Origin: CAZOOK01 sp964581385
GTDB taxonomy: Bacteria > Pseudomonadota > Gammaproteobacteria > Nevskiales > Nevskiaceae
DNA length: 41,592 bases
Reading direction: 5' to 3'
Assembly: GCA_964581385.1 (NCBI GenBank)
Contig: CAZOOK010000044.1
Coordinates: 1-41,592 of the forward strand
In this document: positions 1 to 8,034 of the stretch, in pieces
Layout: the number at the start of each line of letters is the position of its first letter
Position numbering within the stretch: position 1 is the stretch's first letter
The notes under the pieces: generated by a model
Database searches by the model: none
Seen by the model: the letters and a program-made list of their open reading frames with translations, nothing else
Told to the model about the DNA's origin: nothing
Program-made: the position numbers and the translations under genes

Positions 1-51
1 GGGCGGTCTCAGTCCACCCTGGTCCGGAAGTCACGCGACACAATTGGTCGC

Positions 52-113
52 CAGCGCCAGGTCTGGGCGTACGCAAACCATGCATCAGGTGGTACCACAT
101 TTGGTATGAGTGC
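52..113. repeat. Left inverted terminal repeat
   Basis: Positions 52-93 are the exact reverse complement of 41551-41592 (42 of 42). The match continues imperfectly to 113/41531 (57 of 62 overall), including a conserved TTTGGTATG block at 100-108. An inverted repeat at both edges indicates a linear element with defined termini, as in many linear DNA viruses and transposon-like elements. The 51 bases outside this copy have no partner at the right edge, because the window ends exactly at the outer end of the other copy. They may be more terminus missing on the right, or flanking DNA. Confidence 0.93.
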
Positions 114-164
114 TAATTGCTCTAATTGTGCATATTTGTAAAACGTGCCAGGTATTTCAAAAAT

Positions 165-1523
165 TTACCGTACGACGAATCGGACGTTTCGGGTCGCAGC
201 GCGTGCTAATAGAAACGCGAGCGCGCGCGCGCGCTCGTCGTCGTCGTCGCCGAGCAGCGTCGCGACGTCGCGCTCGTCGCGCGCGACGACGAGCGCGTTC
301 GCGCACGACGACGCCACAACGAGCTTGGCCGCGTGTCGCGCCGATCGGTCGAACGCGTTGTCGGTGAACGCGTCGAACACGGCCGTCGGACAATCACCTT
401 TTTCTGCTTCGTCGGCGCTTCCGTCCAAAACGAGCCCGATTTGAGACAAAAGACTGCGCAGCACACGAGCGTGAGCGGGCGACGCACAAAATGAGCGCGC
501 GTCGAGCTCGAGGCTCGAGCGCGCGAGCGCGACCACGACGTCGAACTCGACGGCTCCCGCGTTTACGTTTGTGTTTGTGTTTGTTGCGCCGCCCAAGTCC
601 ACGTCGAACATCGCGCGGTCCGTCAGCACCACACCGTGCGTTGCGGTGTCGTCGTCGTCGAGGCGTACACGCGCAAACGGACCGACGCACACTGCGCTGT
701 CGCTCTCGCTGTCGCTGTGTCTCGCACACCCAGCCTCAAACGCCGCGCGCGACACACGCAAGCACACCGTGCGCGCCCCACCGAACCGCGCGCCGACCCA
801 TCGCAGAGCAGACGACGAACCGAACAACGCGTGCGCCGCGTCGCGCGTGCGCGCGTCGATCGGTGGGGCCTCGTGATGATGTTGCTGTGGCGGTGTAACA
901 TCGCGCGCGTACGCCGAGAACGCGACCGCGATGTCGTCGCACCCTCCAACCGACGCGTAAAACTCGGCGGCGCACGTGAGCATGTCGCGGTCGCCCATCG
1001 CGGTGAGCAACATCGCGTCGCGGACGGCGTCGACTCCGCGATCGACAATCGCGCGCACGGCGCGTTTCGTCGCGTCGACGCGCGCGGCGTCGCGTGGTGG
1101 GTGTGCGAACAACGACCGAACGAGGCGCGTCGCCTCGCGCGAGTGGCACCGCGCCTCGACGAACGCGCTCGCGCGCGCGAGCGCGAGGCGCTCGGCAGTC
1201 GCGCGCGAGAACCACGTCACGTCTAGTCCACCCTCGAAGCTCAGCGTAGCCGGCGCGCCGCACCGCGCGCACAAACGTCCGAGCGCGGCGCGCGCGCCGC
1301 GAAACTCGAAACACATCCATTCGGCCACGACGGCGCTGCTTGCGTCGAGCGAATCGGCGTCAAAGTCAACGTCGTCTTCGCAGCTGTTCTCGAGCGGGGC
1401 GGCCTCGTTCGTACATACGTACGCTTCCCACGAATTAAAATCGGGCGCGCGCGCGAGCACGACGCACACCACAGCGTCGTCGACGGCGAAGCGCGCGAGC
1501 GCGCCGTCGTCTGCGTCGGCCAT
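165..1523 (-). CDS. Hypothetical Cys-containing protein, leftmost gene
   Basis: A 452-residue protein that I do not recognise. The start at 1523 (MADADDGALARF) is preferred because the upstream extension is an Arg/His-rich shadow of the divergent gene. The N-terminal third has a possible metal-binding CxxC (LCARCGAP) after an acidic stretch. The middle has a His/Gln patch and the last third alternates hydrophobic strands with acidic loops. There is no signal peptide or clear membrane span. Its start codon lies 6 bases from that of the divergent gene at 1530, so the promoters must lie within the opposite coding regions. It ends about 50 bases from the left terminal repeat. No function is assigned. 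Confidence 0.7.
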   Translation of the reverse strand: MADADDGALARFAVDDAVVCVVLARAPDFNSWEAYVCTNEAAPLENSCEDDVDFDADSLDASSAVVAEWMCFEFRGARAALGRLCARCGAPATLSFEGGLDVTWFSRATAERLALARASAFVEARCHSREATRLVRSLFAHPPRDAARVDATKRAVRAIVDRGVDAVRDAMLLTAMGDRDMLTCAAEFYASVGGCDDIAVAFSAYARDVTPPQQHHHEAPPIDARTRDAAHALFGSSSALRWVGARFGGARTVCLRVSRAAFEAGCARHSDSESDSAVCVGPFARVRLDDDDTATHGVVLTDRAMFDVDLGGATNTNTNVNAGAVEFDVVVALARSSLELDARSFCASPAHARVLRSLLSQIGLVLDGSADEAEKGDCPTAVFDAFTDNAFDRSARHAAKLVVASSCANALVVARDERDVATLLGDDDDERARALAFLLARAATRNVRFVVR

Positions 1524-1529
1524 TGCACA

Positions 1530-2375
1530 ATGGACTACATTCTGCGCATCTTGAGCTCGGGGCCGCAACCCGACCCGGAAGATCCGTGCATGCGCGCGAT
1601 CAGGACCGACGTCATCCCCGCGTGCTTCACCACGCGCGATCGCACGGCGTGCTGTTCTGCGCTCGACCAGCCGGCGGGGTGCTCGGCGGCGTGGGCCGCG
1701 ACGTTCGAGACGTACGTCGGGCGCGCGCGCGGAACGCTCTTTTTCAACGCGACGGGCGAGTGCGACGCGGCGTGGCCGTGCTTGTTCCCGTCGGTGTCGC
1801 AGACGCGCTCGCGGCGCTCGTCGCCGTGTTTCCGCTCCGAGTGCGCCGATTTGTTTCGCGGCCACGGAGCGCTCACGCTCGAGTGCGCGCGCACGGTGTC
1901 GTCGTTTTGCGACGTGGGGGTGGCAGGAGACACCGACGTGACGTGGCGGTGCGAGCGCCACGCGCGCGCGCTCGAGAAATGTCCGGCTGGGTCGCCGACG
2001 TGGCGCGTGTGCGCGTCGGGACCGGGCGAGCGAACGATTCCAGAGACCGCGGCGCGCGCGCGCGCGAGCGTCGCAACGGCCATTGCCGTCCGGCTCACGA
2101 ACGAGGAGAGCGCGTGGACGGGCGCGGGGCTCAACGCGTACGGCGCGCAAACGGCGTACGTGCGCGCGTTCAAGTTCTACGACCCGCTGCCCGACCCGTC
2201 TCACCCTCACTACGTGCGCGTGTCGCCGCTCGACGCGTCGCCGCCGGCGGTGCCGTACTACACGACGACCGGGACGCTGAACATTGCGTTTGCGGTCGCG
2301 ACGCTCGTGCTGATGCACGTCGTCGATTTGATTTGCACGCGCTCACGACGCCACGTCCTCCTTTCGTGCGTGTGA
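1530..2375 (+). CDS. Cys-rich membrane-anchored protein
   Basis: 281 residues. About 14 cysteines lie between residues 20 and 161, which looks like a disulfide-bonded ectodomain. One hydrophobic span near residues 249-269 is followed by a short basic tail. There is no classic signal peptide, so topology is uncertain. A virion or host-surface membrane protein is the simplest reading. The stop codon TGA overlaps the ATCACAACGCAACGC element that precedes the next gene. The family is not recognised. Confidence 0.75.
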   Translation: MDYILRILSSGPQPDPEDPCMRAIRTDVIPACFTTRDRTACCSALDQPAGCSAAWAATFETYVGRARGTLFFNATGECDAAWPCLFPSVSQTRSRRSSPCFRSECADLFRGHGALTLECARTVSSFCDVGVAGDTDVTWRCERHARALEKCPAGSPTWRVCASGPGERTIPETAARARASVATAIAVRLTNEESAWTGAGLNAYGAQTAYVRAFKFYDPLPDPSHPHYVRVSPLDASPPAVPYYTTTGTLNIAFAVATLVLMHVVDLICTRSRRHVLLSCV

Positions 2376-2389
2376 TCACAACGCAACGC
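2375..2389 (+). promoter_or_regulatory. ATCACAACGCAACGC upstream element
   Basis: Exact copy of the recurrent element, 12 bases before the ATG at 2402 and starting on the last base of the previous stop codon. Confidence 0.7.
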
Positions 2390-2401
2390 GACGAGAGGGA
2401 A

Positions 2402-3319
2402 ATGTCGGACATCAAGTTAGGGGAGAGCCTTTTTGGAATCACCGACGACGAGGCGGACAACCAGACGACCGCAGAGCTTGGCGTCAGGGACGGGATTGTC
2501 GCGCGCGTCTTTTCCGTTTTCACGTGTTGGGGGGGCTTGACACTCGGGTCTGATGTGCATGTTCGGTCGCCAACAACAACAACACGAATGGGCGTGTGCT
2601 TGTGCGTCACGTCGGCGACGCACGGTCTGCTCGCTATTCTCCCCGGCCGTACGACGTTTCACACCAACGACGGAAACAACGTCGGATCTGACGTCATCGT
2701 GCCTTGGTACGTCGGATCTGACGTCGTCATGCCTTGGTATTCTCATACTGCGATCGGAGTACGCGTCGGGCGGATTGTGTACCGCCAGAACCACACCAGC
2801 ACGTGGGGGTCGGACTTTGCGATTGCAGCTGTCGATTCGACGGCGTGCACGGCCAAGTTCGACAACATCAAGCACGTGGCCCGATCAGATGAGTTCCTTG
2901 ACGAGATGCGTCGCCACAAACACGGGCTTTGGGTCTGCGTCGGCGGCCGACCGTGGTACTTCCTCAAGGAGACGCGCACTGTGACGTCGTCGGATACATA
3001 CCATCCCAAAGCGATCTGCGACGATGCGAACGCGAACGCGCGCGCCGATGCCGACATACTTCACAGGGCGCACGTCAAGGGCAAGTACTTTGGTGTGCCG
3101 GTCAAGAAGCGTCAAGGACACGCGTTCGTCGTTGTGCGTGACCGGCGAGCGCGCGTGCCGCTGATCGGCGAGGCGGTCACGTACGACACGCCGTCTGGCT
3201 CGATCCTCATCGGCATGATCGCCGCACACGAGTGGCGCGAACCATGTCGCTACATTGGCGTTTTCCTCGACGCGGTCGACGATGTGTTGCGGCGCGAATT
3301 TGGAGTCGGGTGTGTTTAA
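2402..3319 (+). CDS. Hypothetical soluble protein with short tandem repeat
   Basis: 305 residues, family not recognised. The ATG at 2402 follows the recurrent upstream element closely, which supports this start over the longer open frame. A ten-residue unit, VGSDVIVPWY / VGSDVVMPWY, is duplicated in tandem near residues 94-113. The C-terminal half (GHAFVVVRD, TYDTPSGSILIG, YIGVFLD) looks like a globular beta-rich domain. No membrane span, signal peptide or catalytic motif is evident. Its stop codon TAA overlaps the element of the next gene. Confidence 0.72.
   Translation: MSDIKLGESLFGITDDEADNQTTAELGVRDGIVARVFSVFTCWGGLTLGSDVHVRSPTTTTRMGVCLCVTSATHGLLAILPGRTTFHTNDGNNVGSDVIVPWYVGSDVVMPWYSHTAIGVRVGRIVYRQNHTSTWGSDFAIAAVDSTACTAKFDNIKHVARSDEFLDEMRRHKHGLWVCVGGRPWYFLKETRTVTSSDTYHPKAICDDANANARADADILHRAHVKGKYFGVPVKKRQGHAFVVVRDRRARVPLIGEAVTYDTPSGSILIGMIAAHEWREPCRYIGVFLDAVDDVLRREFGVGCV
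2681..2740 (+). repeat. 2 x 30 bp tandem repeat inside a gene
   Basis: Two 30-bp units, 2681-2710 and 2711-2740, differ at only a few bases and stay in frame, giving the duplicated VGSDV..PWY peptide. This looks like a recent in-frame duplication. Confidence 0.9.
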
Positions 3320-3333
3320 TCACAACGCAACGC
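3319..3333 (+). promoter_or_regulatory. ATCACAACGCAACGC upstream element
   Basis: Exact copy of the recurrent element, overlapping the TAA stop of the preceding gene and 18 bases before the ATG at 3352. Confidence 0.7.
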
Positions 3334-3351
3334 ATCGCGAGACAACACAAG

Positions 3352-3771
3352 ATGTCGCGCCCGTTTGAGAAACGCGACGGGTTGTTTCAGCTCTACGAAC
3401 TGAGCGCGTTCGACGTGGTCGAGTTGCACAAGGTACAACTCGACCACGGCGACGACGCCGTGCGCCGCCGGATCAGCGAGATCGAAGAAGAGCTCGAGGT
3501 TCAGGACGTGCGCAAGCGGTTCGGCCTCTTCGTCGGCGCTCTGCTCTTTTGCATTGTCTTCACGGCGTTTTTGACGTTCATCATGCACTTCATTGCCCTC
3601 GTCGCAACCGATACCCGCGGCCAGCCGATGCCGGACATGGTCAAGAACCTTTACGTGGTGCTGTTTGCGATGGTGTGCCTAACCGCCGGCCCGATGTTTC
3701 ACGCACGCAGGGAGTTTCGAAAGGTGCGCGACGAGGTTCGCGCGCGCTGGGCCGCGACGCGAAAGGTGTAG
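3352..3771 (+). CDS. Two-TM membrane protein, tandem paralog 1
   Basis: 139 residues. A charged helical N-terminus has the pattern LFxxxxLxxF...L...GxxxxRRRxxEIEEELE. It is followed by two hydrophobic segments, about residues 58-85 and 98-115, and a basic tail. The next two genes have the same layout and the same charged N-terminal motif, so the three are tandem paralogs. With an even number of spans both ends probably lie on the same side of the membrane. The family is not recognised; a virion membrane or host-membrane remodelling role is possible. Confidence 0.75.
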   Translation: MSRPFEKRDGLFQLYELSAFDVVELHKVQLDHGDDAVRRRISEIEEELEVQDVRKRFGLFVGALLFCIVFTAFLTFIMHFIALVATDTRGQPMPDMVKNLYVVLFAMVCLTAGPMFHARREFRKVRDEVRARWAATRKV

Positions 3772-3781
3772 AGTTTCAAAA

Positions 3782-3795
3782 ACACAACTCAAAAG
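3782..3795 (+). promoter_or_regulatory. CACAACTCAA variant of the upstream element
   Basis: ACACAACTCAAAAG, a variant of the recurrent element, 16 bases before the ATG at 3812. Confidence 0.5.
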
Positions 3796-3811
3796 ACGGA
3801 GAGACACAAAA

Positions 3812-4363
3812 ATGGGAAACAGAACGTTCGACGCGTTTGAGCTCATGCGCGTGCGCGAGGTGCACGGTGACGCGGCGTACCGCGCGCGGCGCGCCGAGAT
3901 CGACCCGCGTTTCGACGCCGCGACGCACAAACACGACGTCGTCGTCGAGCACCGCGACGATTTGTTCACCAGGTTCGTGCTCGACGAGTTCATGTTGCTC
4001 GACCTGCGCATTTTGCGCGAGGAGCAAGGCGAGAGCGTGTACGAGGACCGGTGCCGCAAAATTCAAGAGGAGATCGACGTGCAGCGCGCTCGGTCCCAAG
4101 TGAGCGATCTGACGCACGTGCTCGGCATGGTTTCGTGCATGCTTTTGGTGTGTGCGATGCTCACTGCTTTGGTCGGCCGAGGATCAGTCGATCACACTCC
4201 TGAGATTGTGTTCGGTGCGCTCTTCTTCTTTGTTGGTTTGCCGGCCGCGTTCTTTTGCAGACGCATGACGGTGTGGTTCACGACCGAGCGCGCCAAGATC
4301 CGCGCGCGTCACGCCAGTGCGTTGACGGCGGAGTGCAAGCACAACTCATCAACGTACACGTGA
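3812..4363 (+). CDS. Two-TM membrane protein, tandem paralog 2
   Basis: 183 residues. The charged motif of this family occurs twice: near residues 7-35 (FELMRVREVHGDAAYRARR) and 51-90 (FMLLDLRILREEQGESVYED). It is therefore an internally duplicated, longer version of its neighbours. Hydrophobic segments lie near 103-122 and 131-149, followed by a basic cytosolic-looking tail. Only one base separates its stop from the next ATG. No known family is recognised. Confidence 0.75.
   Translation: MGNRTFDAFELMRVREVHGDAAYRARRAEIDPRFDAATHKHDVVVEHRDDLFTRFVLDEFMLLDLRILREEQGESVYEDRCRKIQEEIDVQRARSQVSDLTHVLGMVSCMLLVCAMLTALVGRGSVDHTPEIVFGALFFFVGLPAAFFCRRMTVWFTTERAKIRARHASALTAECKHNSSTYT
4340..4350 (+). promoter_or_regulatory. 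CACAACTCATC variant of the upstream element
   Basis: Variant of the recurrent element inside the last codons of the preceding gene, 14 bases before the ATG at 4365. It shows that the element can sit within coding sequence when genes abut. Confidence 0.45.
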
Positions 4364-4364
4364 C

Positions 4365-4811
4365 ATGGCGGTGGTTTGGGCAGAGGCGTTTGCGGATGAT
4401 GAGTCTCGCGTGTCGCGCGGCGTTACGATGCGCGATTTGTTCGACCTCATCACCTTGCGCGATGACGAACGTCACGCCGAGGCTCACGCGTTGAGAGTTC
4501 GACTCGAAGAAGAGTTCGAGACGACGACCATTCGCAACAACTTTGAGCGCAAAGCGAGCCGTGTGATTGTCTTGCCTCTTCTTTTTGGCGTGCTCCCGCT
4601 CTCGCTCGTCAACCTTCTCGTTTACCCCGTTGGCACGAGTCACGCCGCGATCGCCGTCGACATCCTCTTCGTTGTCATGTGTCTCGTGTGCGTTCTCGTT
4701 GTGCACAAGTTTCAAGCGCAAGCGCGCGTCGAGCACGCCGAGCTGCGCGCGCATTTCGCGGCCAGGCGGTCTGCGTTGACTGCATCGGCGACAGAGACCG
4801 CGCGCGTGTGA
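4365..4811 (+). CDS. Two-TM membrane protein, tandem paralog 3
   Basis: 148 residues with the same plan as the two genes before it. The N-terminal motif DLFDLITLRDDERHAEAHAL leads into an acidic helix (residues 24-60). Two hydrophobic segments follow near 66-88 and 93-114, then a basic C-terminus. Overall identity between the three proteins is low but spacing and motif order are kept, suggesting old duplications. Function unknown. Confidence 0.75.
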   Translation: MAVVWAEAFADDESRVSRGVTMRDLFDLITLRDDERHAEAHALRVRLEEEFETTTIRNNFERKASRVIVLPLLFGVLPLSLVNLLVYPVGTSHAAIAVDILFVVMCLVCVLVVHKFQAQARVEHAELRAHFAARRSALTASATETARV

Positions 4812-4829
4812 CCCAACAACACAGCGCAA

Positions 4830-5051
4830 ATGGTCGCAATCTTCAGCGCCCGAACGTACCACGCGTCGGTGGCTCTGTGCATCTGTTTGTTCGCGGCGTC
4901 GACGCTCGTGCGCGCAGTCGCGCGCGCAAACCCAAGACCAAAGATCGTGCACGCCGCCGACGTCGCCGACGTGCTGTTCTACGGCTCGTGCGTCACGTGC
5001 TTGCTCGCGTGGTGCGGGCTCGACAACCGTACGGTCGCTCGAGACGAGTAG
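4830..5051 (+). CDS. Small two-TM protein
   Basis: 73 residues. A hydrophobic segment near residues 10-30 (with cysteines) and a second near 46-63 make this a likely small membrane protein. It sits in a tight rightward run: 18 bases after the previous stop and one base before the next ATG. Small size and lack of homology leave moderate confidence that it is a real gene. Confidence 0.6.
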   Translation: MVAIFSARTYHASVALCICLFAASTLVRAVARANPRPKIVHAADVADVLFYGSCVTCLLAWCGLDNRTVARDE

Positions 5052-5052
5052 T

Positions 5053-6417
5053 ATGCACGCGTCGACGCCACACGTCAAAACACCAGTCGAGATGAGCGCA
5101 CGCGTCGCGCCAGAAAGCGATGTCGACGTTGATGCCGACGCGGGCGACGATTGTCGCCGATGTTGCACCGAGTGCGGCGACAACGACTTTTTGTGCTGCT
5201 GCTTGTCTGCGAGCGAAAAGAGGGCGCACCGGTTCGAGCGCATGTACGGGTGCGCGCGCAACTCCGACCGGTGGCTGAGCTCGTTTCTCACGGCCGTGTA
5301 CGTCGCGGGGTGGCTGTTCACGGCGTGCGTCGTTCTGACGTTCCCGTCGGGGCGCACGTACGTCCCGCAGTACATGTTCGAGACGGCGACGGTGGCCAAC
5401 GCGTTCATGGGCCTCTCGTGGGGCTCGTTCGCCGCGCAGTCGCACCAATACATGAGTTTGTTCGCGCTCGTCATGAGCGTGCTCGGGTTCGTCAGCACGG
5501 GCGTCGCGGCCAACTACTCGCTGCAGTCGAACACGACGGCCGTGTCCATCGACGCCGTCGCGGGGTACCGCCAAATCGTGTCGAACTCGGCGCCCGGCTC
5601 GACCGTCGCCGCCGTCTCGCTCCAAGGCTCGTTGCTCGGGTACTTGTGCTTTGCGTGCTGCGTCGGGTTCGTCGCGCACCTCGTCGAGCTCATCATGATC
5701 GCGTCGTCGGCGTGCGGCGCAGACAAGGACTCTGTTCGTCCGGCGTTTGACGACGAGAGCCTCGCGGCCGAGGTCGCGCGCGACGAGGGCGGAAACGGAA
5801 ACGGAAATGGTGCGTTCTTGCGCGAGCGTCAGATCTTCTTTACGGACTGGGCGACGTGCGGCAAGACCGAGTCGGGGAGCGCCGCGCTCGCGACGTCTGT
5901 GCTCGCGTTCTTCGTGGCGGTGTGCTGCATGGTGATCGGCGGGTACTCGCTGAACTTGAGCGGGAACCCTCGCGCGGCGATTTGGCCAGGAACGTGCGGC
6001 GACCTCGCGCTTCTAGCGTTCCCGGCGTGCGCGCGCGCGGCGGACTTCCAGCCGAACGCGCTCGAGAAAAAGTTCAGGTCGAGGTGCAAGCGCACGCCCG
6101 TGCTGTACGCGTTCGAGTGGGTGCTGACACTGATCGGCGTGGTGTCGAGCACGGCCGTGTTTGCGACGGACGCGTCGTACGTGAGCGCGTCGTACTCGAG
6201 CGGTGCGTTTTCGGCGGCGTGCCGCTCGGCGAGCGGCGTGCCTCAGGGATCGGCGCGGTACACGTTTTACCCCGCGCTGACGACGGACCAGTGCTCGGGC
6301 GTCGGCAACACATCGACGTCGGTGTGGGTGTTGCTTGTGGTGACGCTCGTGTTTGCGTGGTTGTTTTTCGCGGCGCAGACGTACCACGTCGTGCGCATGC
6401 TCGCCGAATTCTTTTGA
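5053..6417 (+). CDS. Large polytopic membrane protein with Cys cluster
   Basis: 454 residues (440 if the Met at 5092 is used). The N-terminus carries a dense cysteine cluster, residues 34-50 (CRRCCTECGDNDFLCCC), which could bind metal or be acylated. Hydrophobic spans lie roughly at 74-96, 133-153, 192-217, 285-305, 350-372 and 427-447. A Gly/Asn-rich linker sits near residue 245. A Cys-containing loop with possible N-glycosylation sites lies before the last span. A virion or host-membrane protein is likely; no transporter or receptor family is recognised. Confidence 0.78.
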   Translation: MHASTPHVKTPVEMSARVAPESDVDVDADAGDDCRRCCTECGDNDFLCCCLSASEKRAHRFERMYGCARNSDRWLSSFLTAVYVAGWLFTACVVLTFPSGRTYVPQYMFETATVANAFMGLSWGSFAAQSHQYMSLFALVMSVLGFVSTGVAANYSLQSNTTAVSIDAVAGYRQIVSNSAPGSTVAAVSLQGSLLGYLCFACCVGFVAHLVELIMIASSACGADKDSVRPAFDDESLAAEVARDEGGNGNGNGAFLRERQIFFTDWATCGKTESGSAALATSVLAFFVAVCCMVIGGYSLNLSGNPRAAIWPGTCGDLALLAFPACARAADFQPNALEKKFRSRCKRTPVLYAFEWVLTLIGVVSSTAVFATDASYVSASYSSGAFSAACRSASGVPQGSARYTFYPALTTDQCSGVGNTSTSVWVLLVVTLVFAWLFFAAQTYHVVRMLAEFF

Positions 6418-6430
6418 ATCACAACTCATC
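6418..6430 (+). promoter_or_regulatory. ATCACAACTCATC variant of the upstream element
   Basis: Starts directly after the TGA stop of the preceding gene and lies 22 bases before the ATG at 6453. The ATG itself is preceded by an A-run. Confidence 0.6.
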
Positions 6431-6452
6431 TCCTCACGAGCCTTCAAAAAAA

Positions 6453-7088
6453 ATGGCGACGATCGTCTCGCTCGAGCTGCGCCACGTGGTCGGCAACACG
6501 TCATACTGGGAGCTCTTGGCGTACCGCGGTCGCGACAGCTCCGACCAGGTTGCACCCGAGAAGCTTCTCATGGCCAAGGGACTGCGCGTGCCGCTCGTCG
6601 ACGAGATCGACGAACGTGACCGCTCTCTTCATGTTGAAGCCAAAGGCCCGAACGTCGCCGGACGAGACATGTTCAATCGACTCGCGACGTGCCTGTTCCG
6701 AACACCTGTTTTTGTTAAGACGTACTACAACACTCCAAACGACATTCGCTGGAGGACCATTCTGGCGTTTGAGAACGTACAAGATTCGGAATCCGAACAC
6801 TACGATGCGCCAGCCATTATTCGTCCATTGTCGTTTGGGTGCTTCGGGCTCTTTGTCTTTGGGACGCTCGTGACCGACGACGCTGGCGACGACACGCGAA
6901 AGATGCCGTGGCATGAGCATACGGCTGGAATACCCTACGACGTTGGGTCTCCACGTTTGCAAGCGCTGCGTGTTCATTTCGACGAGGATGTGCGAGCTGC
7001 GCGCGCGGCCAAGGACGCGGAGCAAACGGCCAAGAGAGCCAAGGAGGACGCGGATGCTGTGGCATCGTCCAGGTCCCAAACGAGTTGA
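6453..7088 (+). CDS. Hypothetical soluble protein
   Basis: 211 residues, not recognised. A globular region rich in aromatic residues (residues 1-170; LELRHVVGNTSYWELLAYRG, FGCFGLFVFGTLV) is followed by a highly charged Ala/Lys/Glu helix at the C-terminus that may form a coiled coil. The start is the ATG after the upstream element and A-run. There is no convincing membrane span. A strong stem-loop lies 25 bases after its stop. Confidence 0.72.
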   Translation: MATIVSLELRHVVGNTSYWELLAYRGRDSSDQVAPEKLLMAKGLRVPLVDEIDERDRSLHVEAKGPNVAGRDMFNRLATCLFRTPVFVKTYYNTPNDIRWRTILAFENVQDSESEHYDAPAIIRPLSFGCFGLFVFGTLVTDDAGDDTRKMPWHEHTAGIPYDVGSPRLQALRVHFDEDVRAARAAKDAEQTAKRAKEDADAVASSRSQTS

Positions 7089-7112
7089 GACGAGACGAGA
7101 GAGAGAGGTGTT

Positions 7113-7158
7113 GGTGTGGGTGAGGCGACACGACGAATCGGAGAGCCTCACCCACACC
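7113..7158. terminator. 14-bp perfect stem-loop between genes
   Basis: Left arm 7113-7126 (GGTGTGGGTGAGGC) and right arm 7145-7158 are exact reverse complements with an 18-base loop. It is the strongest intergenic hairpin noticed and lies between two same-strand genes. It could define transcript 3' ends, as palindromes do in mimivirus, or act as a cis element for the next gene. A terminator role is inference. Confidence 0.5.
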
Positions 7159-7177
7159 GCATTGATCGAGCGATGCG

Positions 7178-7618
7178 ATGTCGATGTCAAACGAGAGCGA
7201 GAGCGGCCGTCCGCCGCGTCCGCCGCGTACGCGCGACGTCGTGCGCGCTCACGTCGTTCTCGAAGACGCCAAGGCCATGGTCATCGAAGCCGCGCGGCTC
7301 CAAACCGCGTGCCGCGCGTGGGACAAGTTCCACACAAAAAACAAGACGCTTCCGCCCGCGTTCGATGCCCGGTACGCCAACACGATGCACAGGTGCACCG
7401 ACGAGCTAGTCGACGGCGCGGTGTCGCAAATTCGCAAGGCGGTCGCTGCCAACGCGCGCCGCACGCCCCCACCCGACCTCATGGTCAAGGTGCACAACGC
7501 GCATTTCACGGCGTACATGGCGCTTCACTCAGCCAAGCGCATGTGCGACGAGCGACGAGAACTTGCGGCCGCGCACACCGAATCGACGCCCGAACATGAC
7601 GACGCCGGCTCCGTGTGA
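7178..7618 (+). CDS. Small helical hypothetical protein
   Basis: 146 residues, predicted mostly helical, with many Ala, Arg, His and Cys and no membrane span. The ATG at 7178 is followed by a second in-frame ATG two codons later, so the start is slightly uncertain. It overlaps the next gene by 23 bases, which suggests coupled expression. I compared it with histone folds and saw no convincing match. Confidence 0.62.
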   Translation: MSMSNESESGRPPRPPRTRDVVRAHVVLEDAKAMVIEAARLQTACRAWDKFHTKNKTLPPAFDARYANTMHRCTDELVDGAVSQIRKAVAANARRTPPPDLMVKVHNAHFTAYMALHSAKRMCDERRELAAAHTESTPEHDDAGSV

Positions 7619-7946
7619 CGCGGACGCGATCACGGATTCGATTCGACGTGCTGTGGAGAACGGGGAGCGTACGCCGACTCCTCAACGAGCAGAGTTCGCC
7701 ACAACGCGTCTGCGCCGAATCGTCGACTTGGAAGGAGGCGCAACCGACGTGTACTTGCACATGATGGGGCCTGGTACGGCAGAGTACGTGCTGGTCATCA
7801 AGGTCGTCGGAACAGACGCGCTGTTGCGCTGGCGCGACAAGGTTTGGCGCGACATGGGCGGTGAGTACGACGGGATTCCAATCGTCGTGCGTCGCGAGTT
7901 GTTTTACTCGACACCCGGACGCGTTCCGCCGTGCGCGATCGTTTGA
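7596..7946 (+). CDS. Small hypothetical protein
   Basis: 116 residues from the ATG at 7596 (MTTPAPCDADAITDSIRR). A helical N-terminus leads into a beta-rich core (DVYLHMMGPGTAEYVLVIKVVG, GIPIVVRRELFYSTPG). No membrane segment or known motif. A longer reading from 7563 is possible but would deepen the overlap with the upstream gene. Function unknown. Confidence 0.6.
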   Translation: MTTPAPCDADAITDSIRRAVENGERTPTPQRAEFATTRLRRIVDLEGGATDVYLHMMGPGTAEYVLVIKVVGTDALLRWRDKVWRDMGGEYDGIPIVVRRELFYSTPGRVPPCAIV

Positions 7947-8034
7947 ACTAGTCTACTCCCCAAACATGCGCCGCAACGTGTTGTAAAACGAGCGAGTCCA
8001 GCTGTCGTGGTGATGCGTTGTGTGTGATTCAACA

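Noticed and set aside
2681..2740. CRISPR-like repeat
   Set aside because: Only two directly abutting, in-frame units with no spacers. A coding duplication.
7178..7618. Small helical protein as another histone
   Set aside because: Helix spacing and motifs do not match any core histone when read against H2A, H2B, H3 or H4.
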